NCBI GenBank assembly: GCA_019828545.1
Contig: JACVRA010000077.1
Location: forward strand, 174,486-238,485
DNA from: Paracamarosporium sp. OC-R06-R3
Lineage: Eukaryota; Ascomycota; Dothideomycetes; Pleosporales; Didymosphaeriaceae
DNA: 64,000 bases
Reading direction: 5' to 3'
Below the pieces are notes generated by a model. The model saw only the letters and a list, made by a program, of their open reading frames with translations. It was not told the origin of the DNA and ran no database searches. Positions 20,902 through 30,618 of the stretch are shown here, one piece after another. The translations under genes and the position numbers were made by a program. Positions within the stretch are counted from its first letter, which is position 1; each line of letters begins with the position of its first letter.

Positions 20902-22308
20902 ATGTCCTCCACACGCGATAGCAACAACAATCCTGGCGTGCAAGGTCTTCCCTACTTCACACCCCAGCATGCCGTCTCGCCTGGCACGCCAAATGCAAAG
21001 AATACGACACCAATACCAACGCTCTTCAAGCCCCTCCCCATTCGCGGAGCCACATTGCGCAATCGCATTGTAGTCGCACCCATGTGCCAATACTCTACCG
21101 CAGCGTTCGGCCCAGAGACCGGCGCCTTGACCGACTACCACATTGCGACCCTAGGCCACTACGCGCTCAAAGGTGCGGCCCTCGTCTTCGTCGAAGCAAC
21201 AGGTGTGCAACCCAACGGCCGCATCTCTCCAAACTGCCCGGGATTATGGTCTGATGCGCAGATACCTGCGTTGAGGAGAGTGAGCGACTTTATCAAAAGC
21301 CAGGGTGCGCTGAGTGGGATCCAGCTTGCGCATGCAGGTCGCAAGGCGAGTACGGCGGCGCCGTGGACCACCGCTTCCAAGCCCGGTTCTAAGATTAGTG
21401 CAAGAGCTGGGGTTGAAATTGGAGGGTGGCCTGGGGACGTGGTGGGACCCATGGGCGGGGAGGAGTGGACGTGGGATGGAAAGCCGAGTACGGACGAGGA
21501 GGGGGGCTATTGGGCGCCGAGAGCATTGGCTGAAGACGAGATCTCTCAGTTGATACGGGACTGGGCGAGCGCGGCAGAAAGAGCAGTCAAGGCTGGAATC
21601 GATGTCATCGAGATCCACGCTGCGCATGGCTATCTTCTGCACCAATTCCTATCTCCGATTTCGAACAGGAGGACGGACAAATACGGCGGCAGTTTTGACG
21701 GCCGGACGCGTCTCCTTACGGAAATCATCTCAGCGATGAGGAAGGTGATGCCAGAGACAATGCCACTCTTCGTCCGCATCAGCGCCACGGAGTGGTACGA
21801 GGGCTCCGAAGTGGCGGAAAAGTACGGGAGCTGGGACGTTCAAAGCTCCATCCGGCTTGCCAAGCTGCTTCCGGGCCTGGGAGTAGATCTTCTAGACGTC
21901 AGTAGCGCGGGAAACAACCCACAAGCAAAGATTCCAATGCACAACGGCTATCAAGTTGGAATCGCAGACCGCATTCGCACTGCTATCAAGACAGAGGGAA
22001 ATGAGCTTCTCATCGGCGCAGTGGGCCTCATCACCGAAGCCGAGCAAGCTCGCGACATTCTTGAAGATGGCGGTGCTGTTCGTGCTGGGATCGAAGGTAG
22101 GGGAGCAAATGTAGATATCGACACGGAAGCGAAAGCTGCCGTGCAGATGACGGAGAAGCAGGCTGGAGCTGAGCCAATGGCTGATGTTGTTCTTGTTGCG
22201 AGGCAGTTTATGCGCGAGCCGGAGTGGGTATTGAAGGTAGCACATAAGCTTGAGCTGGATATCGCGTGGCCAAGTCAGTTCCTGCGTGTGAGGTTTCCAA
22301 AGCTGTGA
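20902..22308 (+). CDS. NADH:flavin oxidoreductase, Old Yellow Enzyme family (YqjM-like)
   Basis: Single exon of 468 residues. The FMN-binding TIM barrel begins at LFKPLPIRGATLRNRIVVAPMCQYS, where the Cys of PMCQYS marks the thermophilic-like (YqjM) branch. GALTDYHIATLGHYALKGAAL and IQLAHAGRKAS follow, the second with the HAGRK substrate-side motif. Next comes the strong family motif IHAAHGYLLHQFLSPISNRR and DKYGGSFDGRTRL. The C-terminus has VLVARQFMREPEW. These enzymes reduce activated C=C bonds of enones with NAD(P)H; fungal members serve in stress response or secondary metabolism. No biosynthetic cluster partner is adjacent apart from a transporter. Length and start fit fungal relatives. 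Confidence 0.92.
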   Translation: MSSTRDSNNNPGVQGLPYFTPQHAVSPGTPNAKNTTPIPTLFKPLPIRGATLRNRIVVAPMCQYSTAAFGPETGALTDYHIATLGHYALKGAALVFVEATGVQPNGRISPNCPGLWSDAQIPALRRVSDFIKSQGALSGIQLAHAGRKASTAAPWTTASKPGSKISARAGVEIGGWPGDVVGPMGGEEWTWDGKPSTDEEGGYWAPRALAEDEISQLIRDWASAAERAVKAGIDVIEIHAAHGYLLHQFLSPISNRRTDKYGGSFDGRTRLLTEIISAMRKVMPETMPLFVRISATEWYEGSEVAEKYGSWDVQSSIRLAKLLPGLGVDLLDVSSAGNNPQAKIPMHNGYQVGIADRIRTAIKTEGNELLIGAVGLITEAEQARDILEDGGAVRAGIEGRGANVDIDTEAKAAVQMTEKQAGAEPMADVVLVARQFMREPEWVLKVAHKLELDIAWPSQFLRVRFPKL

Positions 22309-22709
22309 AAATCTTCTGGGAGGAAAGATTACGGACATGTGTGGTTACAAAATATCAAGAATATAGATGTAATTTTACACCTCGATGGCAGTAAATATGT
22401 ACTGTATATCATCGAACCCCTAAACATTGTAATAGTGTCGGGCGTACATTACAAGGGTGGTAGGTTCATTGCTTCATTACTTCGACATACTACCTTACTC
22501 TTACCATCAGAAGCCATGATCATAAACCTTCTGCGTAGATCCTCGTGACAAGAGAGAGAATGACAAATCGGTGGAAACAAACAGTTCGGATTATAAATGC
22601 TACGCTAAATACTTAGACATATTCCATGTCAATGCGTCTATCCCCCAATGCAATGCTTGCTTTAATCCACATCAGATATCTTAACTTTCATCGCCATCTA
22701 CTCCGTCCT
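22309..22709. other. Convergent 3' intergenic region
   Basis: 401 bases between the converging ends of the flavin oxidoreductase and the MFS transporter. AT-rich, with no gene recognised. Confidence 0.4.
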
Positions 22710-24514
22710 TTACACCTTGACCGGGAATTTCTTCCGCACCTGCGTCCCATACTTGAAGATTAACGCTGGGACAGGTATCATTCCAACAGCGACAAACCCC
22801 AACAGACTGTTTCCCCATCCTAGCCCAAGACTGCGATACATGCTCGGCCCAGCAAGCGGTAGAACGGCACCAAACAGCATACGCACGAACGTCATACCCG
22901 CCATAGCGGAGGCAGCGTATTGTGGAAAGGAGTCGACAATATAGGTTTGTATTGGCATGAACACACCCATGGAGCCGAAGCCAAAGGGAATGAGGCCGAT
23001 GATGGGGACGATCCAATGGACTTTGTAGTATGTGCACCATCCGTACCTGCATATCGATATTAACTTAGAGTTGAGGGGAGATGGAAGGGGCCGGGCCTTA
23101 CCAGAAGAATGAGATGGGGATGAAGAAACCAAACCCTAGGCACGGTGCTAGGCGATACTCCGGCTCGTAAGTATTGTTATTCTTCTTAGTGAGCTTAATA
23201 ATAGTGGCATCCGACGTTCGTGCGACAAAAATGAGGCCCATGAAAAAGCCGATTCCCAGGCCCAGATAGGCGAGGCCACATAGCTGTGGAGACCAGCCGT
23301 AAGTCTCGACATATACTACTGTAATTGTCGTGAACAGCAGATAGAGAAGGCCAAATATGAATGCCATATACAAGCTGAGGGAGAAAACGATGGGCGACCT
23401 AACAAGGAGCTTTAATGGACGAATGATGCCATGTTTGAGCACAGTGGTAGGTGAGCGTGCCGGAGCATCTTTCTGATGGGTCATAATGTTCTGCAACTCA
23501 GGACGGTCCATCTCTTTCCTCAACTTCAAGGTTTTCCGGTCCAGCAGAACGACGTGATTCGTCTCGCGGTACAAGATGAACAGTCCGGTAGCGATCGAAC
23601 AGCTCGCAATGAACACTACCCAGAACACCCAGCGCCAGCCAGCTTGTTGTGCGATGAATCCGCCTAGGATGGGCCCCAGAATGGGTCCAAACAAGATGCC
23701 GGTGGAGTAAAATGCCATAGCCTTGCCGCGTTGTTCGGCAGGAAAGAGATCCGCAATGACACCGGATCCGACGGTCAAGCAAGCTGATCCGCCAATGCCA
23801 CCAAGGAAGCGCATGACGATGAGTCCAGTGAGATTTGGTGCCAAGGCGCATCCAAGATCAAACGCACAAAACATGATGTTAGACATAGTCAAAACAATGC
23901 GACGACCGTAGATCTCGGAGAGGGGGCCAAGAACGAGGGGGCCAACCTGCACGCCACATCAGCCTTTTGATATGCCACACATGTCTCAAAATGACTCACC
24001 GCAAATCCCAGCACGAAAACACTCACAGCAAAGGCACCTAGAATTTGGGACGTGTTATGAAAGTCTGCGCTCATAAAACTAACAGCCGGGGCAAAGATGG
24101 ACGATGTCAAGGGACACAGAAATGTAATAGCGGAGATAAGTGCCATAGTGAACCACTTTCTGTTTTCGGGGAAGTTGCGAGGATTCAGTGGATCGTCCTG
24201 GGAGTCCCATCCGACCAGGTTGTTCTCCAGGTCCATGACTGGAAACACCTCAGGTGCCAGGTGCTGCTTCCTGGTGCTCTTGCGGGAGAGGTGTTTTTCG
24301 AGCTCGCTACCTATGTCATCTTGAGGTTTGTCGGGCTTCTCCGTGGCCGTCAGTCCAGACAGATGTGTTTCGGACGGATGGATCATACCTGTTTCTCACT
24401 CATATCTATTTCTTCCTCGGGTATAATGCCCTTTTCAACATCTCTAATGGCATCCGTCTTTTCGAACTCGGAACTCTCTCTTGAAGGGGCCGCTGTCTCT
24501 CCGGCGAGCGACAT
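22710..24514 (-). CDS. Major facilitator superfamily transporter (DHA1 multidrug type)
   Basis: Four exons (24514-24389, 24338-24000, 23946-23102, 23046-22710) give 548 residues. Exon 1 encodes a hydrophilic N-tail (MSLAGETAAPSRESSEFEK); its 50-nt intron has GGACTGAC as branch site. The signature VGWDSQDDPLNPRNFPENRKW precedes TM1, as in fungal DHA1 polyamine/drug:H+ antiporters. GPLSEIYGRR is the MFS loop 2-3 motif, and TGILFGPILGPILGGFIAQ is the antiporter motif C in TM5. About 12 hydrophobic segments are split by a central loop (about residues 280-330). The protein sits in the plasma membrane and exports small molecules; the substrate is unknown. It converges with the flavin oxidoreductase, and shared function is possible but unsupported. 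Confidence 0.92.
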
Positions 24515-25944
24515 GGTGTCGTGCCAGTTTGGAGCGTGGGTCAGGATGCACGGAATCTGCGCGGAGCATTCACTTGTGATGCGGATGTGTCCAGGTCGAT
24601 GTTAAATTGTAGTGGATGCTGAGATGTTGTCGGGTTATAGAGTGGACCGTGAATGAACAAGTCTCTGCGAGCAGACGTTGTTGAAATGTCAGGGGGACGT
24701 GAGTGGCCGAGCCACGAGATGAATCTCAAATATACTGGATGTTGGCTGGACTTTAGGAGGGTTAGGTCCGCGATACGCCAACCCAGAGCAGTTAAAGGGG
24801 CCCACGTTCCAGCTCGGCCGCACGCGGTGGTAGCCGGCAAGGATGCGAATGCGGGGCCAAGTTCCTCCGTCACGAAGAGGCTTCAGCTTTGCGCGCCGCC
24901 AAGGCATCCTCGGTCGTGAGCAGGCGCAAAGGGTGACAATTGCCAGTCCCGTCAAGTGGGCCGCGCGGCAACTGTTGCGTCCAGTCCATGTCCAGATGAG
25001 TCTGAGGGCGGAGGGCGGCATCGGATGAAGAGGATGCTCCAGCCCTAGGGCTCGGCCTCGCGAGGTTTCTAAGGCCGACGACAGGGGTCAGCGCACATCG
25101 ACCACCTGCTTTGGCGATACAAGATGACCAACCCTCAAGAAGAGGGAGTGACACGGCCAGCCGGGTGGTGTGCAAGACGACTGCCCAATCTCTTTCGTAT
25201 AGCCAACCTTGCCGCCTTACCCTGCGTCGATGCGCAACAATGCACCAAATGCGGCGCCGTGACTCCGTTCCTGGCGCGGTCCCTTCTATCACCGACCATT
25301 ATCGCCGACTCTTGTTTGCGGCGCTTCCCTTTGGCAAGCCTGGGGTGGATACTCATCCCCCTCGGTGCCCGTCTGCCGCGAGCCGACGTTTTTGAGTGTG
25401 CTGAGAAAGCATTCGCCTGTGGTCGAAAGAAGCATCTGACGCCGGCAGCCTAAAAGCATCAGCAGCCGTGCAACCATGCCACGTGTGGGTCCGACGATCC
25501 GACAAGGGTCCAGAGCCATCGCCGTAGATGCGCAACATCTTGTCGACGAGACGGAAGCAAAGTGCGAACAAGTACGAATATGTATTCAAGGCTAAATTGG
25601 GCCCGGCTCTCCGCCTGCCGTCGACGGAAAACAGCAAGAGCTAGCCTTCACAGTAAAAGTAGGGTGCGTCAGAAAGAACAGCTGAGGACATTGCAGGGTA
25701 AAATGGTGCTTTTGATGCGCTTCTTCGACTATTAGTAGAGCGCACCCAGAATCGGGCAACCGAACGTACAGACTTGTAGCACAACAACGCATACTCTACC
25801 GGACGAGCAACCTTCGAAGAGCAAACTCTCGCAGAGCAAATATCCTCCAACGCCTTACCATCAGAGTGCCTCCTCTTCTCAATGTACGACCAATCTTAAA
25901 AGATCAAAACAGAACCCCGGATCGTTTTCTATTTAGCTCACAGT
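24515..25944. other. Intergenic of 1.4 kb, no gene recognised
   Basis: Lies between the MFS start codon and the bHLH stop codon, both on the minus strand, so it holds the MFS promoter. The sequence is moderately GC-rich and many overlapping frames of 60-140 codons occur on both strands. None has a domain, signal peptide or supporting splice structure that I can see. Confidence 0.4.
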
Positions 25945-27332
25945 CTATCCGGTCAGGAGATCCTTGACGCTCATGCCACGTCCTCCGCCTTGGCCACCGG
26001 TACTACCGTTCCAGCTTCTTCGGTCCGTGTTCAGCATCAACAGCGCCTCGGTAGCCTCGTGATCTTCGCGGTCTGCCTGTGGACCCAACGCAGGCGAGGT
26101 GAGAGCGAAGCCACCTCCGGCAGGGCCAGAGAGCGAGTTTTTGCTCGATGGTGCCGTGGGGAAAGGATTCTGAAACTGCGCTTGCGAGGGAGTTTGCCCT
26201 CCAAATGCTGGCGATGCTTGGATCAAGGGCGATGTAGCGGTGGAGCGGATGGACGACGACAGTGAGTAGTGATGCGGGTCCGAGGGTTGCAGAGCAGGCG
26301 ACATGTTCGCCGAGTAGTTTTGAACGTCGCCTGGGTGGATTGCAGGCGACGTCGTGGTGGAATAGACGCTACGATCTGAAGGGTAGATGGCGGGTGAGGC
26401 ATTCGCAAAGTGGTAGCTGGCTGCTCGTTGGGCGGGGGCGGTCTGCTTTGGTGAGACGGCGTCGGACATGTCATCGTCTTCATCGTCTTCATCGCCTTCT
26501 TCTTCTCCTTGGCCGTCGTCGTCGTCATCATTCACGGCGGTTGTTGCGACGGCAAGTGGGGACCGCTCCCGTTGTGGGGATGTGGGCTTTGGCGAGGCCC
26601 GCCTCGGACGATGGGCAGCCTTCAAGTCGTCGACGCACTGCTGCAGGTAGCGCATGTACTCGATGCTAGCCTGGGCGTCTTGTCAGCAGCCAAACGGACA
26701 CGTCCTGGATCTTCGCACACCTGCAAGATGGCGAGCTTGTGCATCTCCTGGCCCGCACAGGCGGGAATCATGTCCTTGAGCACGCCAAACTCCTCGTTCA
26801 TCTTGGACCGGCGCCTGCGCTCAATCAAGCTGTGGGCCGTCTTGCGGGCAATCTTCCTCCCCGCCGCGGTGGTGTTGCCCGGCTGCTTTCTCTTCCCGGC
26901 AGCGGCGGCAGGGGCAGCGGCGGCGGGCGGCGACTTTGCTGCTGGGGCGGCCTTGGGGGCGGCCTTGGGGTGGTCCGGCGGCTCCTTGGGCTTCATCTGG
27001 ATGATCTTGCGCGAGCGCGTGGGCGGGGGCGGCAGCGAGTAGTCATGCTTTGTGACGACGGTCTGGCTCGAGCTGGGGCGTTTCCGCGATGCCGCGGGCG
27101 AGGCGGGCGACAAGGGCCGGTACGAGGAATCAGAGGCATTCGAGGCGGCCGACGAGCTCTCGGTGGTGCTGGCGCGGGCGCTGGCGATGGCGGCGGGCGG
27201 CAGGGCGAAGGGGGCGTCGAGATGGGCGCTGGCGCTGGCATTGCGCTTGGCCGTGATGTCGGTCGAGGGCGCGGGCGTCGGGGGGAAGCTGGGGCGCGGC
27301 ATGATGGGGCGCTGGGCGGCCGGGGCGCTCAT
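25945..27332 (-). CDS. bHLH transcription factor
   Basis: Two exons (27332-26722 plus base 26721, and 26670-25945) give 445 residues; the 50-nt intron lies inside the HLH. The first ~165 residues are low-complexity Ala/Pro/Ser. The domain reads RKTAHSLIERRRRSKMNEEF, then GVLKDMIPAC, then HKLAILQASIEYMRYLQQCV. The basic region has the His-Glu-Arg pattern that selects CACGTG-type E-boxes. After it comes an acidic run (about 15 Asp/Glu) and then repeated SPAI/SPAL units (ASPAIYPSD, TSPAIHPGD, MSPALQPSD), probably a disordered activation region. The protein should be a nuclear dimeric regulator. The domain resembles the fungal group near yeast Ino4/Cbf1, but I cannot fix the ortholog. The first in-frame ATG follows a GGGCGA hexamer repeat. 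Confidence 0.88.
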
Positions 27333-27639
27333 CAGGGCCAGGGCGAGGGCGAGGGCGAGGGCGAGGGCGAGGGCGACAGCAGGAGAGGAGAGCAGACGCC
27401 AGACGGCGACAGACACAGGCACCCAAACATTGCGGCGGGCACTTTGACGGTGTCGCGTGGTATCGACAATGGCATGCGGTTGCGTCTGCGCACGCCGCCA
27501 ATCAGCGCCCCGTGTCGGCAACGTGCCTCACGCTCTCGCTGCCCCTCCCGCTCCCTCACCTCAAGCCTGGGTTCACCCCCCAACACGTGTGGAAGACTCG
27601 CACAACACCACTTTTCATATGCCTCTACATCAATGGTAT
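27333..27639. promoter_or_regulatory. Promoter/5' leader of the bHLH gene
   Basis: 307 bases between ERB1 and the bHLH gene, both minus strand. It contains the hexamer repeat at 27341-27376. The frame of the bHLH gene is open through the repeat (Ala-Leu repeats) up to 27521, but no ATG occurs there. Confidence 0.4.
27341..27376. repeat. Hexanucleotide tandem repeat (GGGCGA)6
   Basis: Six exact copies of GGGCGA, immediately upstream of the bHLH start codon on the other strand, where it reads as GCCCTC repeats. A slightly diverged copy (GGGCCA) precedes it. Confidence 0.9.
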
Positions 27640-30003
27640 CTAGTTCCACAGCCGGCACGTCCCATCCGCCCCCGCGCTCACGCACCACGGCTCCCGCGGA
27701 TGCCACTCCACGTCCATGACCCCCAGCCTGCTCTTGACCTTGTGCCCCTTCAGCACCTTGAGCGGCACAATCGTCGCGTTCTCCATCAGGTCGTCCACCA
27801 CCTTGCCGTGGAAGATCTGCAGGCTGCCGTCGTCGCTCGCGTCTGCGAAGAGCGGCAGCCCGCCCTGGTGGAACCGCACCGCCCGGATCGCCTCCTGGTG
27901 GAACCGGAGCGTCTTGTACGGCTTCGTCGACAGATCGAGGTCGTGCCACAGCAGCCGTTTGTCGTACGTCCCGACAATCATGTTGTCCCCGCCTGGATGC
28001 ACGTCCATCGAAGATATCCATTTCGCCCCTGGTTGCAGGATCTTGACCAGCTCTTGTTTGGCCAGGTCGTAGCTTCTGATGGTGTTGCGCGTCGCCACGA
28101 AGAAGATTGCCTTTGACGGGTGGAATTGCGCCGTCTGAGCAATGCCTTTGAGCCGCCGGAACGGCAACTGTGTGAGGTGCTTGGACAAGGTGTGGATGGC
28201 AACCGCCGAACTCTGCCCTCGAGGCGATACCGTCGCAAAATAATCGCCCTTTCTGTGCCAGTTGATGATCTTGACCGTCGACCGGACGGTAGCCTGCACC
28301 AATACACCCCTGGATTCGAGTTTACCCCCAGGGCGAGCCCACTTTCCAGGCGGCTCTTTTGTCACGCCATTCGCAGTGGTCGAAGGCTTTGATGCCGCAT
28401 AACCCCATCCTGCGTCCAGTATATCGCGACTTGCTTGCTCCACATCAGGTGACAAGATGGAATAGGGCACGATCATATACACGCTTTCTCCTGCCGCTGC
28501 CGCCAGTATTGAGGCATCTTTGGTCGGCCTCCATTTAACCGCATCTACAGCGTCCTCATCCGACAGTTTGACATTCCAAACTTGGCGACCAGTAAGTAGC
28601 TCCCAGATGCGCACGTAGCCATCGTCGCCTCCACTAGCGACGAATATGCCATGCGGATCAAAGGACACACTTCGTACGCGCCCTTCTTGGCCTCTGAAAA
28701 TGGCTGCGCACGTGGTGGGGAATGGTTTCAGATCCTCGGGATTAGGTAATTTGGGAAGGAGCGACTCTGGATCAATGTTGAGCTTGTTCCGCCGCACTCG
28801 CGGGGCCAGGTACAGATCCAGACTGCGCTCGAACCTTTCCTTCACAAAACGTTCGTAGCCTGGCACCTTCCTCAAAGCCTCGTAGTTCTTGGGAAGATAG
28901 TCCTTCTCCCTATCTTCCTCATCAGCCGCCAGCCAAGCAGCCTCCTCATTCTTATCGGGGAGGTACTCTTGAGGAGGATGATAGCTTGCATCGTAGCCAG
29001 GTGGTGGCAGCTTGGGTGCGGCAATGTGCATCGAGTTCTCCGGACGCGGCTTCTCGTCGGCCCACACATCGTAATACACCCGCTCTTCTTCCTCTTCCTC
29101 CTCGGATGGGGGCTTGTAGGGCTGGATGCGGCCCTCTCTGATGGCTTTGACAATCTTCATGACCCGTTTGGCTTCGTGTTTAGAAGGAACAAATCGTCGC
29201 TTTGGCTCGGGTGCAGCGCTGAGCGGCATGACCTCCTGCTTGCCGGAGAAATAGTGTACCATGTCGGGGTAGGGGTCGTAACCATCTTCAACCACCTCAT
29301 TTCTGGTGAGCCTTTTCAGCACGTCCAACTCTTCCTCGGACAGATTCAGAGGTTTGCCGGTGGCAGGATCTGTCAAGCCGGTCCAGCCCTTTGGTATGTC
29401 AATCTGATCCAGTAGAGCGTCCAACGCCTCACCCTTTGCAGGACGCATGATTTTCTTGCCGTTGATATCGTAGCCTATGTGTGGGTATTCATCGTAGTAT
29501 GTGAGCGGGATATTGCCTATCGTGTTCGTGGTCTCCGGGGCGTCTGAATCGTCTGAATCGTACACGGGATCTATTTCCTTGTACAGGTAGCGCGGGTTGC
29601 CGTTTGCATCGGTGGTGACAGTGTAGTTGCGCTGTAGATCTTGGTCCTCCAACTCGTCCAGCTCGCCGTCCAATTCACGAGCATGGTCAAGACCGTTTAG
29701 CCGCACCGATGCATCTCTTGTGTTCAACTTGCGCATCTGCTCGCGGATCTTCTCTTCTCCGTCTTCGGGGTCGGTGTCGGAGAAGGCGCCATCGTCTTCG
29801 TCGTCCTCGTCGTCCTCGTCCGACAAGCCCTCTATGACGCTGCTGGCGTCGCTCTCGGCATCGTCGTCTTGGTCTGCATCCGTCTCGCCTTCGCTATGCG
29901 ACAAGATGCCGTCCAGAAGGCCGTCGGCCAGCTCTTGCTCCGAGTCGCTGGCAGCAGGCGCATCACGGGCGGCGGCCTTTCTTTTGCGTGGATTGGGCGC
30001 CAT
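27640..30003 (-). CDS. ERB1: Ribosome biogenesis protein Erb1 (BOP1)
   Basis: Single exon of 787 residues, the family's usual size. The N-terminus is basic then strongly acidic ([15 protein letters not shown]). The BOP1 N-terminal domain shows [37 protein letters not shown] and [22 protein letters not shown]-terminal seven-bladed WD40 propeller follows from about residue 430, with [20 protein letters not shown] and the final [23 protein letters not shown]. Erb1 with Nop7 and Ytm1 forms the PeBoW complex that processes 27S rRNA for the 60S subunit in the nucleolus. The start ATG at 30003 is the first in the frame. An upstream open segment could be joined in frame by a GTAAGT..CAAG intron, but the model here is already a complete family member. 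Confidence 0.95.
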   Translation of the reverse strand: MAPNPRKRKAAARDAPAASDSEQELADGLLDGILSHSEGETDADQDDDAESDASSVIEGLSDEDDEDDEDDGAFSDTDPEDGEEKIREQMRKLNTRDASVRLNGLDHARELDGELDELEDQDLQRNYTVTTDANGNPRYLYKEIDPVYDSDDSDAPETTNTIGNIPLTYYDEYPHIGYDINGKKIMRPAKGEALDALLDQIDIPKGWTGLTDPATGKPLNLSEEELDVLKRLTRNEVVEDGYDPYPDMVHYFSGKQEVMPLSAAPEPKRRFVPSKHEAKRVMKIVKAIREGRIQPYKPPSEEEEEEERVYYDVWADEKPRPENSMHIAAPKLPPPGYDASYHPPQEYLPDKNEEAAWLAADEEDREKDYLPKNYEALRKVPGYERFVKERFERSLDLYLAPRVRRNKLNIDPESLLPKLPNPEDLKPFPTTCAAIFRGQEGRVRSVSFDPHGIFVASGGDDGYVRIWELLTGRQVWNVKLSDEDAVDAVKWRPTKDASILAAAAGESVYMIVPYSILSPDVEQASRDILDAGWGYAASKPSTTANGVTKEPPGKWARPGGKLESRGVLVQATVRSTVKIINWHRKGDYFATVSPRGQSSAVAIHTLSKHLTQLPFRRLKGIAQTAQFHPSKAIFFVATRNTIRSYDLAKQELVKILQPGAKWISSMDVHPGGDNMIVGTYDKRLLWHDLDLSTKPYKTLRFHQEAIRAVRFHQGGLPLFADASDDGSLQIFHGKVVDDLMENATIVPLKVLKGHKVKSRLGVMDVEWHPREPWCVSAGADGTCRLWN

Positions 30004-30618
30004 TGCGGCTTGCAGCGTCGCGGTGAAAGTTGCGCTTCGGGTGAGGAAAATGTTAGCGACCCTACTTACTAGGCAGTTTCTCTTTCGGGTTTAGCGCGTT
30101 TGCAGATAGGTCGCCGAGCGGAGTGCGAGCTGCACCCGCAGTGACTTTTTGCTTCTTTGCCGGCAGACTATCTACCTTATTTTTGCGGAGGCTTCGGCTC
30201 GTCTTCGTCTTGGGCTCTGTTTCACCTGTCCCTGTGCCCTCCCTTACTCTTATACCTACATCTTTCATCTCAGTATCCTCCTTGATCAGATCTTCATCCT
30301 TATACTTACGTAGAGGAAGCTTAGGGAGAGTAGCAAACTACTACTCATCTTTAAATTCCAGAGGCTCCGAAGGCTAGTCTACATTGTCTTTAGCCGGTTA
30401 CCTGTCTGTTCGTATTTTCTGTGTACAAAGTTCTAAAATTTAAGTCGTTATCGATACGCATGTCGCACGGGCCTCGGCGCTAGCTGGCGTGGGTCGTTCT
30501 TGCCTCGACGCTGGCCAGGGTGCCTTCACTTTTCTCCCCTCGCGTCCACAACAACAAGACCCAAGACAAGCCGTGCCCGCTCGTGCACAGAACTCACAGT
30601 ATTAACCCGAGAGCCGCC
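30004..30618. promoter_or_regulatory. Divergent promoter ERB1 / PRP5 with a TA-rich coding-like relic
   Basis: Divergent spacer of 615 bases. From about 30360 down to 30062 the minus strand has an open frame rich in Lys and charged residues ([31 protein letters not shown]). The stretch is TA-rich compared with both flanking genes. It could be a RIP-touched gene fragment or an upstream exon of ERB1. Confidence 0.4.

Noticed and set aside
20902..24514. Secondary-metabolite cluster formed by flavin oxidoreductase and MFS transporter, with CYP505 nearby
   Set aside because: No backbone synthase or other tailoring gene is present and housekeeping NPR3 lies in between.
24541..25637. Several 60-140 codon frames on both strands
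   Set aside because: They overlap one another in all frames in GC-richer noncoding DNA; none has a domain or a coherent splice model.
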